64,000 nt of DNA from Steroidobacteraceae bacterium (GTDB lineage Bacteria; Pseudomonadota; Gammaproteobacteria; Steroidobacterales; Steroidobacteraceae), in assembly GCA_027531255.1 (NCBI GenBank), contig JAPZRU010000002.1:62001-126000 (forward strand). The letters are read 5' to 3'. The notes beneath the pieces were generated by a model. The model did no database searches. It worked only from the letters and a program-made list of their open reading frames with translations, and had not been told where the DNA came from. This document shows, piece by piece, positions 51,405 through 59,750 of the stretch (its first letter is position 1; the number at the start of each line of letters is the position of its first letter). The position numbers were made by a program, and so were the translations under genes.

Positions 51405-52070
51405 CTAGGTGGACGGCGAGGTCGAGCCTGCGCCCGGATCCCACAAGGCCAGCTCCTGGTTAGACTCCTTGATCGCCCTGACCACGGACTCGAGATGCTG
51501 GTAGGAGGGGAGAATCCGGTGGCGCTGCGCGTCGAGCTCGTCGCACAACGCGCGACAACTCTCGATCGACGTGAGATTGCATTCGGCAGCCGTTCGATGC
51601 ACCAGCCGATTTCGCTCCTTCACGACGACGCTCATGGCCTTGCGCCACGTCTCGGCGCTGGCCCCCTCGCCTTCGAGCGTGAAGGAGTGCGTGATCCACA
51701 CCTCCTTCAGGTCACACGGCGCCGGGGGCGGCTCTCCGTGCAGCGCCTCCGCGGCACGGTCGACGAGCGTGCCCATGGGCTTGCGGCGCAGGCTTCGGTC
51801 TGTCGCAATCAAGTGCGGCGCCAGCTTCGAGATCGGTACCGAGATGCTGCCGAACTTCAGCACGAACTTCAGCATCGCCTCCATGCGCTGGAAGTTGACC
51901 AGGTTCCGGCCGATCTTCTGCAACGCGAGATCTTGCATTGCGAGGAGGTCTGCCGACATCGGAGGGTCACCCATACGGTCATGCGCCCTGCGGAGTTCCG
52001 CAGCTGCTTCCGTCTGGGACAGATCGGCAGTCTGTCCGACGCGCGTGGCGCTGGCCAACGAGAGCGGCAC
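51405..52070 (-). CDS. Uncharacterised HEPN-like protein with an RNxxxH motif
   Basis: A 221-residue helical protein. SVVVKERNRLVHRTAAECN contains R-N-x3-H (RNRLVH), the catalytic signature of HEPN ribonuclease toxins. Long helices flank it (ALQKIGRNLVNFQRMEAMLKFVLKF before, IESCRALCDELDAQRHRIL after), as in HEPN bundles. The GTG start at 52070 has AGAGGG close by; ATG 51974 is an alternative. HEPN proteins often act in abortive infection or toxin-antitoxin systems. Family assignment rests on this motif and topology only. Confidence 0.55.
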   Translation of the reverse strand: MPLSLASATRVGQTADLSQTEAAAELRRAHDRMGDPPMSADLLAMQDLALQKIGRNLVNFQRMEAMLKFVLKFGSISVPISKLAPHLIATDRSLRRKPMGTLVDRAAEALHGEPPPAPCDLKEVWITHSFTLEGEGASAETWRKAMSVVVKERNRLVHRTAAECNLTSIESCRALCDELDAQRHRILPSYQHLESVVRAIKESNQELALWDPGAGSTSPST

Positions 52071-52488
52071 GTCCCTCTCTGGCGGCTTCGAAACGCGCGA
52101 GCTCGACTGCCGGTCGCCAGATCGGCTGGAGCGCCGAAGTCCGCAACGCTCTCACGTGCAACACGTCCGCAGCACAGCGACTGGCAGCATTCTGCGCCGG
52201 TGGCGGCGACAACGAGTGTGACCGGTCACACATCGTCTCTTCTTCGAAACGGGCGCGGCCTCGCTGGAACTGAGGCCCAGTTGGCGGTCGGCGGACCGCG
52301 GCCGCGGGACACTGGGTCCCGCGAACGCTGCAGGGACCCGTGCGCACGCTCCTGCTCCGCACCCCGCCCAGGGCGACGGCGCCGGCACTCGCCGACGGCG
52401 TACCCGCGTTTCTCCGCGTCACGAACTTGGCGGCCCGCCGCGACGCCCAACACGCCACGGCGGCCGAGGCCTTCTGAGGAGACCACCC
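52071..52488. other. Divergent intergenic region in the accessory cluster
   Basis: About 420 bases between the HEPN-like gene (leftward) and the 108-residue gene (rightward), with no credible gene. It holds the perfect 16-base palindrome described separately. As the only divergent spacer of the cluster, it is the natural place for its promoters and operator. Confidence 0.5.
52216..52231. promoter_or_regulatory. Perfect 16-bp palindrome, operator candidate
   Basis: GTGTGACCGGTCACAC is an uninterrupted perfect palindrome in the divergent spacer of the accessory genes. It resembles the short-centre operators of TetR-type or similar dimeric repressors. It is not a CRP site, since the TGTGA and TCACA halves are four, not six, bases apart. 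Confidence 0.6.
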
Positions 52489-52815
52489 GTGCCTAGCAAG
52501 ACCGCACGACGCTTCCCGATCGAGGACCCGACCGAGTTGCGCGCGATCGCGCAGGACGTCATGGGTTACTTCGCCGCGACCGACGATGGGCCCACGGCCG
52601 GCTTTCGGCGGATCGGCGAGTATCCGGGGCCCTACGCCGCCGCCGTCGCGTTCATGGTCGCAAGTCTGGAGGTCGGCGAGGACGCGTATCCGCCAGACCG
52701 GCCCAAGCGCCTCTACGACGACGCGCGCTATGCGCTCGCCGTCGCGCAGAACCGGGTGGGGAGTGTCTTCTCACCGCATCCGGAGCAGCCGGAGTGGCTC
52801 TGGCCAGTGCTTTAG
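52489..52815 (+). CDS. Hypothetical protein (108 aa)
   Basis: A small soluble protein from GTG 52489, preceded by GAGGAG. Sequence features: an N-terminal RRFPIEDPTELRAIAQDVMGYFAA helix, AAAVAFMVASLEVGEDAYPPDRPKRLYDDARYALAVAQNRVG, and a Pro/Trp-rich end. No family is recognised. It is the only plus-strand gene between the HEPN-like gene and the BREX operon. Confidence 0.6.
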   Translation: MPSKTARRFPIEDPTELRAIAQDVMGYFAATDDGPTAGFRRIGEYPGPYAAAVAFMVASLEVGEDAYPPDRPKRLYDDARYALAVAQNRVGSVFSPHPEQPEWLWPVL

Positions 52816-52955
52816 CGCGCCGCGCCGACAGCTGAGCAGCATCAAGGGCGTACGAGCACGTCAGGACTTGGGTTGAACGAGAAGAACGACGGAGGAGCGC
52901 CCTTGTTTCTCAGCAATCGCGGATTCACACACCGGCACTGTTGGCGCGGAAATCA

Positions 52956-53043
52956 AGAGGAGGCCTCGAATGGACGCGATTCACGACGAACAGGTCACAC
53001 TCGAACCATGGCCCGACCCTGAATATCACGCGACCCTGCCCGC
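52956..53043 (+). pseudogene. Gene start cut off at the BREX boundary
   Basis: AGAGGAGG (52956-52963), an almost ideal ribosome-binding site, is followed six bases later by ATG 52970 and about 24 codons (MDAIHDEQVTLEPWPDPEYH and on). The frame then runs into sequence that is the antisense of the brxL 3' end. The most economical reading is that the first codons of a former gene remain and the rest was replaced when the BREX operon arrived. The downstream part of the open frame is not a real protein. Confidence 0.45.
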
Positions 53044-55083
53044 TCAACTTCCAAGCACCTTCGCGGCAGCCGTCTTGGGATCCCCGAAGAAAATTGGGTC
53101 GACGTGCTCCATGATGTCCGAGCTAACGTCAAGAAAGCTCCGCTTGTTCTCGATCGGGATCAGGGCACGCTTGGCGCCGTTGTCCTTGGCGATCTGAAGG
53201 GGCTCGGTGAGCGACCGCAGGGGCTTGATGTTGCCCTGGACGCTGAGGTCGCCGAGGATGAGGAGTGCGGGGCTGACGGACGCCTTCCGCAGCGCCGAGT
53301 AGCAAGCGACAAAGAACGCTACGCCGAGTTCGGCCTCGACTCGGTTTGCGAGCAGGTCGATCACCTCGACGTGGATGTCGGAGACGTCGAGTTCGCGCGC
53401 GATGCCGAGCTCCGTCTTCTTGGCCTGCACGTAGCTGAATGCACGGTGCACGGACTCCTTCATTGCACCCGCCACTCCGCCCGCGAGCTTTAACTTACCC
53501 GTGCCCGACGAGACGGAGACCTCGACGCGGTATAGGCCAACCGTGCCGTCCGCCGTCACACCCGCGCTGTAGACGCTTCCAGGAGCGAGCGGGTCGGTGG
53601 AGATGAGGTCACGGCCGCCCTGTTCGGGCACGCCGACGAATTTCTCTTCGCCGGTCCCGCTGTCTGAGTAGCTAAAGGATGTGTGGTAGTACTCGAAGGA
53701 GCCCATCTTCTTGAGCTGCTCCTTCACGCGGCGGCGGCCTTCGATGGCGAGCTCGAGGATCTCCGCGAGGTCCTCCTGCACGACCTCGCCGTGCGGGAAG
53801 AGAATCTTCATCAGACCCGAGACGCTCTTGCGCACCGCCTTGCGATCCCGAGCATTGAGGTGCGCCCCCAGCGAGAAGTGCCGATCGATGACCTCCGTGA
53901 AGTTGTGCTTCCGCATCTCGCGGAGGGCTTCGGCGAGGTAATCGACCACGAACCCGTAGTGGTCCGTGAAGAGGTCGTTCCGCATCTTCGGGATCTCCCA
54001 GCCAGGGAGGTAGAAGTGCATCCGATCGATGAAGGCCATGTCGTCGCGGATGATGTCGGGCATCGGCGCGAAGAGGTGGCCGGTCTGGACCATCACGTCG
54101 ACGGGCTGGTTGGTGTTGCCGAACATCGCGATGCTAGCGTCACCGGAAACCGCCTCCTGCCCCCGCTGGAAGGTCCCGGATTCACAGTAGGTCTTCATCG
54201 TCGTGATGACCTCCTTCGGCATCTTCTGGAGGTCGGCGACCTCGTCGAACCCGACGACGTCCCAGATCTGCACCATGCCCTTCTGGCGGCCGTTCATGTG
54301 GCCAAAGAGGTTGGCCACCGTCGTGCCGCCGGTGAGTAGTGCCGAGTACGGTGAGACCTCCTGGACGACGTAGCTCTTGCCGGTCCCGCGGGGCCCGAGC
54401 TCGACCACGTTGTAGTTGCGCTCCGCGAGCGGTATCAGGCGCACGAGGAAGAGCAACTTGAGGCGCCGCGACATCTCACCCGGCTCGTACCCCATGCTGC
54501 GAATGATCAGGTCTAGCCATTCGTCCGTCGTGAACCCGCTGCGGACGCGGCGGTACTCCTCGAGATCAAAAGTCGCGATTTGGATGGGCGTGAGCCTGTC
54601 GATCCAGAACGGATTCTTGCCCTTGGACTCCTCGTCGTACTCGAACCGCATGTCGACCTGCGACCAGACGCCTCCCATCACGAGGCGCTCATAGTCCCGG
54701 ACATAGTGCTCGGGCACGTGAACGTTCTTGTGACCGAAGTTCATGACCTCCGCCCAGTAGTCCGAGTCGACGAGGCGGACTTTCACCTTGTCGATAAAGG
54801 TGTGCCGCCCTCGGTCCTTGACCGTCGCCTGCGCCTTCATCGACTCATCGGAGCGAATGTAGTTGTTCGCGAGCGTGTCGTTGACGACCTGCAGCCCCAT
54901 CTGAATCGCGACCTCGTCGGAGGAGGCGCAGTACTTCCCGAGGAGAAATTCCAGGACGAAGACCGGAACATTGGCGCCGACCTTCACTTTTCGAACGAGG
55001 TCCTTTCGCACCACCTTCCCCGCGAACAGGCGGTTCACCTTGTCGTCGAGTGCATCCCGTGTCGGGGCTGTTCCGTTGCTCAT
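53044..55083 (-). CDS. brxL: BREX type 1 Lon-like AAA+ protein BrxL
   Basis: A 679-residue protein. The N-terminal DNA-binding and wing region starts RDALDDKVNRLFAGKVVRKDLVRKVK. The AAA+ domain has Walker A GPRGTGKS (230-237) and Walker B VGFDEVAD (277-284), then FGNTNQPVDVM and the conserved PGWEIPKMRNDLFTDHYG. A C-terminal Lon-protease-like domain follows (SPALLILGDLSVQGNIKPLRSL). BrxL is the last core gene of type 1 BREX phage-defence operons and forms DNA-binding ring assemblies. It starts three bases after the pglZ stop, so the operon order and spacing are typical. Confidence 0.94.
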   Translation of the reverse strand: MSNGTAPTRDALDDKVNRLFAGKVVRKDLVRKVKVGANVPVFVLEFLLGKYCASSDEVAIQMGLQVVNDTLANNYIRSDESMKAQATVKDRGRHTFIDKVKVRLVDSDYWAEVMNFGHKNVHVPEHYVRDYERLVMGGVWSQVDMRFEYDEESKGKNPFWIDRLTPIQIATFDLEEYRRVRSGFTTDEWLDLIIRSMGYEPGEMSRRLKLLFLVRLIPLAERNYNVVELGPRGTGKSYVVQEVSPYSALLTGGTTVANLFGHMNGRQKGMVQIWDVVGFDEVADLQKMPKEVITTMKTYCESGTFQRGQEAVSGDASIAMFGNTNQPVDVMVQTGHLFAPMPDIIRDDMAFIDRMHFYLPGWEIPKMRNDLFTDHYGFVVDYLAEALREMRKHNFTEVIDRHFSLGAHLNARDRKAVRKSVSGLMKILFPHGEVVQEDLAEILELAIEGRRRVKEQLKKMGSFEYYHTSFSYSDSGTGEEKFVGVPEQGGRDLISTDPLAPGSVYSAGVTADGTVGLYRVEVSVSSGTGKLKLAGGVAGAMKESVHRAFSYVQAKKTELGIARELDVSDIHVEVIDLLANRVEAELGVAFFVACYSALRKASVSPALLILGDLSVQGNIKPLRSLTEPLQIAKDNGAKRALIPIENKRSFLDVSSDIMEHVDPIFFGDPKTAAAKVLGS

Positions 55084-55086
55084 GGA

Positions 55087-57648
55087 CTACACTCCAAGTC
55101 GAACCGGGATGTCAGCGGGAGAGCGGTACAGCTCCGCGTCAGTCGTCGGGTCCTGCACCACCACGCGCAACGACGTGACGCTCTCATCGCTCAGCAAGAA
55201 GGCGACAGTTACTGGCTTGTTCGGCTCGAGCCTCACGGTGCCGGTTGTCCGATCAAACTGCGCGTCCACCGCCATGCCAACGCCACCGACCTGTTTGCCG
55301 GCCGCCATCAGCAGCGGACGCACCTGAACCGCCGACTCGACCTTCGCGCCGAGGGACAGCTGCATGGGTGCGAGCTTGAACGTGACGCTGAAAATACGGT
55401 TGGTTACCGCGTCCGGCAGCCCGGTCGACGCGATGGGGGCCGTCGACGGAGGCGCGGACTCGCGCACTTTCGTGCGTATGGTCAGCACCGGAACCACCAG
55501 TTCCTGAAGCGAGGGGCCGCCGTGGTGGAAGGCGAGATCGCCGCCCGCCTTGAACACGCCCGTTGCCGCAGGAAAGACGAACTCGAGGTCCGAGGCGTAG
55601 CCGAGCGACGACGCGGCCACGCGCACGCAGCCCGCCGACGTGGCACCGCCACGACCAATCCAGCAGCGCCGGTGCAGCTCCAGAGTGTTCCCGCCGGGGG
55701 CGTCGGTGCGCATCGACTCGTCGCGGTCGTTGGCGAAGAACAGGTGGCCGTGGTCGGCGCTGACCACCGCATGCTCTACTCCCGCCGCCGCGAGCTTGCG
55801 AATGGCTCGCGCGAGGTTGTCGATCACCGTGTCCATCACCTGCCGAGCCTGGAACGTGAAGCCCATCTCGCCGGCGTGATCGATCTCCTGGGAGCGGACA
55901 ACGATGACCTGCACCTCGTCGAGCTTCTTCGTGAGCTTCGACGGCTGGAGGCTCAGCAACTCGTCGAGCGCAACGTCAACGAGCTTCGGCACACGCGCGG
56001 TCGCGTGCTTTTTCCGGGTGGCGACGTCGGGCAGGAAGTTGTCGTCGATACGAGCACCGAGCTTGCCGCCCTGATCGACGACGGAGAAGCTCGCGGAGGC
56101 GCCGGGCTGCAGCGCCGCCATGCCGATGGGCGTGATGCTGGGCAGCGCGCCCACGGCGGCGCGCACGGAGACCTCGGAGGTCTTGGGAAGGCGCTCGGCG
56201 AGCTCGACGCCCATCTCGAAGCGCATCGCATCGACGAGGAAGTAGGCGACGGGCTTAGGTCTAGCGGCGACGACCTCGCTCCAGACGCGCGTCTGGTGGA
56301 GAGCCCCGGGCACGCTCCACCCGGCCTTCACGAGGGCCTTCGTGAAGCCTTCCGCCATCGCGTGGCACGTGTCCTCGTGGGCGCGCCGGACCACACCGAG
56401 CGGGCGTTCCTCGGGCTCCTCGTCGAGGTTCGCGACCCAGGCCTCGAGGCGACGCTGGGCCTGGTCGAGACGGAACCACCCGTCCTTCGACACGTAGGCA
56501 TCGAGCCACACTGCCGCGTCTCCCGAGGTCTTGTTGACGGCCTTACGTACTTCGATCGCGACGTTGCCCAGTTCGGCCATGCGCCGAGTGGCTTCCCACT
56601 GGGCCTTTCTGCTGACGTCTCGGTCAAGCCAGAAGCTCTGCTCTCGGTCCGCAACGAGCGCGAACGCCTCACCGAACTTGCCGTTCGAGATGAGGCCACC
56701 CGCGTGGCGAAGGAGCGCGCGCTCCTCGAAGCGGAATGTGTCGATGGAGCCCAGAGCGCCCGGAGGCAGCTCGGCGTTCTTGAGCCCGAGCTCCTCCTCG
56801 ACGCGGTCGGCGAGCACCGCGTAAGCATCAGGGTGCCCGGTGCGGAGGCGCCGCGCGATCTCGCGCACGGCCGACTCTTCGTCCTTCGTTGGCGGCTTCC
56901 CGACGCTGTCGAGCGAAGGGGGCGCGTCACAGGACAGGTCGAGGCGGAATTCGCCCGCGAGCACGTAGCGCAGCGTGATGGCGCGGAGCTTCGAGAGCGT
57001 TGAGTCGGCGACGAGGTCGAGCCCCAGCCGCGCCTTCACGAGCTTGGTCAACTCGCGCGTCGCCTCCTTGCCGTCGATCTCCGCATCGCGTGCATCGCTC
57101 CCGAGCCACGCCGTGAGGAGCCCGTCGTTGCCGCTGGCGTCGTGGAAGATGCTCTTCAGGATCGAAGGCGGCTCCGCTCCGGAGTTGCCGGCAACCGCCC
57201 GCGCGAGGTCCTCGTAGGAGACCGTGCGGTCAAAGGGCAGCATCTCGTCGACGACGCCGAGTGTGTACTTTTTCAGCAGGACGTTTTTGGCGAGCTGCTT
57301 GAGCCGCGGCTCCCATGTCGTGCCGGCCTTCTCCAGTTCCATCAACACCGACGAATGGCGGTCGCGTGCGATGCCCGGCACGTAGATGACCACCGAGGTG
57401 GGCGTGTCCCCGCTCACGTGCGGCTCGACCACCGCGCGCAGCTCGAACATCGAACCCGCGTACTGGACGAGGCCGGCCTTCGCGCCCGCCACAGCCACGG
57501 GAACTGGCTCGTTCCCAGCCTGCGGGCCGCCGCGCACCTCGTCCACGAACGGCTGGAATTCGCCGCGCTCGTCGTACCAGACGACGACAGACCTGGACTT
57601 GATCTTGTCAGCGAGCTGCTTCGCCACATAGTCGTGAAGCGTGTGCAT
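55087..57648 (-). CDS. pglZ: BREX alkaline-phosphatase-superfamily protein PglZ
   Basis: An 853-residue protein. The N-terminus is MHTLHDYVAKQLADKIKSRSVVVWYDERGEF. The PglZ domain is visible in YFLVDAMRFEMGVELAERLP, IGMAALQPGAS and, near the end, the metal-ligand segment HAVVSADHGHLFFAND. The family shares the alkaline phosphatase fold and is the defining gene of BREX systems together with a methyltransferase. Its ATG overlaps the last base of the pglX C-part stop (TGATG), so the genes are translationally linked. The biochemical role in host-DNA marking and phage exclusion is still debated. Confidence 0.95.
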   Translation of the reverse strand: MHTLHDYVAKQLADKIKSRSVVVWYDERGEFQPFVDEVRGGPQAGNEPVPVAVAGAKAGLVQYAGSMFELRAVVEPHVSGDTPTSVVIYVPGIARDRHSSVLMELEKAGTTWEPRLKQLAKNVLLKKYTLGVVDEMLPFDRTVSYEDLARAVAGNSGAEPPSILKSIFHDASGNDGLLTAWLGSDARDAEIDGKEATRELTKLVKARLGLDLVADSTLSKLRAITLRYVLAGEFRLDLSCDAPPSLDSVGKPPTKDEESAVREIARRLRTGHPDAYAVLADRVEEELGLKNAELPPGALGSIDTFRFEERALLRHAGGLISNGKFGEAFALVADREQSFWLDRDVSRKAQWEATRRMAELGNVAIEVRKAVNKTSGDAAVWLDAYVSKDGWFRLDQAQRRLEAWVANLDEEPEERPLGVVRRAHEDTCHAMAEGFTKALVKAGWSVPGALHQTRVWSEVVAARPKPVAYFLVDAMRFEMGVELAERLPKTSEVSVRAAVGALPSITPIGMAALQPGASASFSVVDQGGKLGARIDDNFLPDVATRKKHATARVPKLVDVALDELLSLQPSKLTKKLDEVQVIVVRSQEIDHAGEMGFTFQARQVMDTVIDNLARAIRKLAAAGVEHAVVSADHGHLFFANDRDESMRTDAPGGNTLELHRRCWIGRGGATSAGCVRVAASSLGYASDLEFVFPAATGVFKAGGDLAFHHGGPSLQELVVPVLTIRTKVRESAPPSTAPIASTGLPDAVTNRIFSVTFKLAPMQLSLGAKVESAVQVRPLLMAAGKQVGGVGMAVDAQFDRTTGTVRLEPNKPVTVAFLLSDESVTSLRVVVQDPTTDAELYRSPADIPVRLGV

Positions 57649-59735
57649 CAGCCGTCTGCTCCCTCGGCCGCGGTAGCGGACCCGCGGCGGTCACCACCAC
57701 GACGCCCGCCGCTCTTGAGCGCCGCCGCAGGCGCTTCCAGCAGGCTCTTCAGCGCGGACTTCACGGCGGGCGAGGCTCGCTCGCGCACGATCTCGTCCAC
57801 GCTGCGCGTGGGCGTCTTCCGGGCGGTCCACTTGCCGTCTGTGCCCTCGACCCAAAACACGTCCTCGAGCCCGTGGGCGATGGCGAGGCTGCGGTCCTTC
57901 GCGCACTTCGGGACTACACGCTCGGGCCAGAGGTGCATGGCAAGGTGGGCCCAATCGTACTGTTCCTCACAGAGCGCGTCCCAGGTGGACTTCAGCTCCT
58001 TCTGCCAAGACTTGTTCTGCGGAACAAGCCGCCAGAGCGGCGCGAAGTTGATGATCACGCCGTCGTCGAGATTCGGCTTCCAGAGCGGCGCGACGCGCTT
58101 CACCTCGCCTAGGAATGCGCGCAGCTCGTCAACGAGCGCTTCCTGCGCAGCGAGCGTCCTGCGCTGGGCGGCGGTCGCGCGGTCGCGCAGCTCGCTGGCG
58201 AGCGACTCGAGGCGCCGCTCTTCGTGCGCGAGCTTCGGCGCCGCGTAGTCGTTCTGAACGCGGAAGAGCGTGTCCTTGCTGAAGGCGTGGATGGAGAGCC
58301 ATACCGAGTAACTCGCTGAAGGCGTCGCGAGCTGCCAGTAGATCGGCGCCTTGCGACGGCTCTTCGAGTACATCTTGATGTGCAGTGGGAAGAACTCCTT
58401 CGCGAGCCACGCGCGGAGGTTCTCAGGCGCTTCGACCTTGACGCGATCAGCAACGGCGGTGGCACGCGCGGCGAGGTCGTCGACGTGCCCCACGTCATCG
58501 ACGAGGATGTCCGTCCGATCGACGGGCTCTTCGCGCTCGGGGTACATGCCGGGCGACCGCGAAGGCAGCGGGTCGAAGGGCTCGGGCTCGGGCGGGATGG
58601 CGCGTTCGCCAGTGGCAAGGCGCGGGTCGAAGCGGCCGAAAGAGACACCTACGAGCCAGGAGCTAAGTGCGCCTGAGCCGCCACCCACGATAGCTTCATC
58701 GTCGGCGTCGTCCCCGCCATCGGCACCGTCGGTGGATTCAACCTCAGCATCGTCCAAAGCGGGCGCCGCCGCCTTGCCTGATCCCTCGATGATGGCGCGG
58801 TCCTCGGCGCTAACGCCGTAGAGGCTAAACGTCAGGTCGTCGATATTCGCTTGGATATCGATAAGCTCGCGCTCGATGACCGCTCCATCGACCCCCGCGA
58901 CCCTCACGTTCAGTTCGGGCGGCAGAAGGAACGCGTGCGAGTTCTCGTTGCTCGTGTCGAGGGAACGCTTCAGAGACCAAGCGCGACGTGCAAGGCTCGT
59001 AAGTGAGCTGCGGGTTGCAGCATTCGCACTCGGCAGCGGCCACGGGATTCTCTTTATGAGTCCTACCTCGAATTGCGCGGCGTCGCCCGTCCGTCCCTGT
59101 GCGACAGCGATCAAATAGGAGGAAATGCGGGAGGAAAGTAATGCGATCGTTGCGAGAAGCTCGTCTCGCGGCGCAAAACCTGCTTGGCCGCCCGTGCTGT
59201 AAATTCCTCCGGGCGGCATCACTTTGGGCGCGAGGGCTTTCGTTCGTCGCGGAAAAACGAAACCCTCGGACAGATAGAGATCCTCTCCCTGCACCTTACG
59301 GCTAGCGCTGCCGACCTTCTGCTCGACGAAGGTCTTGACTTCCTTTCCTGTGGTCAACCATCGAACAACCAAAGGGACTTGATCGTAAAAGGGGCTGAAT
59401 ACACCGCCTCCGTGATAGGTGACCCAACCCGAGTCACGCGCCGTGACTTCCCATCTGAGTCGAAGGAATCGGAAGTCGTCGAGTGTTCCAAGCCCGCATC
59501 GAGTTGTTCTCCCAGCCGACTCGTCCTCGAAAGCCTCGAAGCGACGAAAGATTTCGCGCACCGAACCGCTAAGCCAGTACGCGAACGGCGTTCCCGGCAC
59601 AGACCTGAAACCGTCCGGATCTCTACAGAATACTTCGGGGTCAAAAGTACCGTTACGAACCGATACAATTGCTGCGCGTAGCGCCTTGTGCTTCTCTTCA
59701 ACGGGGGGCTGGAGGACACGAATGAACACTGTCAT
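57648..59735 (-). CDS. pglX: BREX methyltransferase PglX, C-terminal polypeptide (target-recognition part)
   Basis: A 695-residue protein equal to the second half of PglX. It continues the N-part without loss: TVFIRVLQPPVEEKHKALRAA, then GTPFAYWLSGSVREIFRRFEAF, the DNA-recognition region, and helical segments such as EERRLESLASELRDRATAAQRR near the C-terminus. An Asp-rich low-complexity linker (DDAEVESTDGADGGDDADDE) stands near residue 335. Its ATG (59735-59733) overlaps the N-part TGA (59734-59732) as ATGA, frame -1. It could be a coupled subunit or the product of a frameshift. The pattern LFRVQND and WKPNLDDGVIINFAPLW is typical of PglX. Confidence 0.88.
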   Translation of the reverse strand: MTVFIRVLQPPVEEKHKALRAAIVSVRNGTFDPEVFCRDPDGFRSVPGTPFAYWLSGSVREIFRRFEAFEDESAGRTTRCGLGTLDDFRFLRLRWEVTARDSGWVTYHGGGVFSPFYDQVPLVVRWLTTGKEVKTFVEQKVGSASRKVQGEDLYLSEGFVFPRRTKALAPKVMPPGGIYSTGGQAGFAPRDELLATIALLSSRISSYLIAVAQGRTGDAAQFEVGLIKRIPWPLPSANAATRSSLTSLARRAWSLKRSLDTSNENSHAFLLPPELNVRVAGVDGAVIERELIDIQANIDDLTFSLYGVSAEDRAIIEGSGKAAAPALDDAEVESTDGADGGDDADDEAIVGGGSGALSSWLVGVSFGRFDPRLATGERAIPPEPEPFDPLPSRSPGMYPEREEPVDRTDILVDDVGHVDDLAARATAVADRVKVEAPENLRAWLAKEFFPLHIKMYSKSRRKAPIYWQLATPSASYSVWLSIHAFSKDTLFRVQNDYAAPKLAHEERRLESLASELRDRATAAQRRTLAAQEALVDELRAFLGEVKRVAPLWKPNLDDGVIINFAPLWRLVPQNKSWQKELKSTWDALCEEQYDWAHLAMHLWPERVVPKCAKDRSLAIAHGLEDVFWVEGTDGKWTARKTPTRSVDEIVRERASPAVKSALKSLLEAPAAALKSGGRRGGDRRGSATAAEGADG

Positions 59736-59750
59736 GACCGCGCTTGCAGA
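59721..59750. repeat. Inverted repeat spanning the pglX junction
   Basis: On the coding (minus) strand ACTGTC and GACAGT flank the stop/start overlap of the two pglX parts with about 15 bases between them. The arms are only six bases, so this may be chance; it could also form an RNA hairpin around the re-initiation site. There is no homopolymer run at the junction. Confidence 0.3.

Noticed and set aside
52216-52231. The palindrome GTGTGACCGGTCACAC as a CRP/FNR site
   Set aside because: The TGTGA and TCACA halves are four bases apart; CRP requires six.
52970-53197. A complete 75-codon plus-strand gene
   Set aside because: Two thirds of it is antisense to the conserved C-terminus of brxL; only the first 24 or so codons could be a real gene remnant.
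59721-59750. A homopolymer slippage tract explaining the pglX split
   Set aside because: The junction sequence contains no run longer than two identical bases on the coding strand, so classical phase-variation slippage at this exact point is unlikely.
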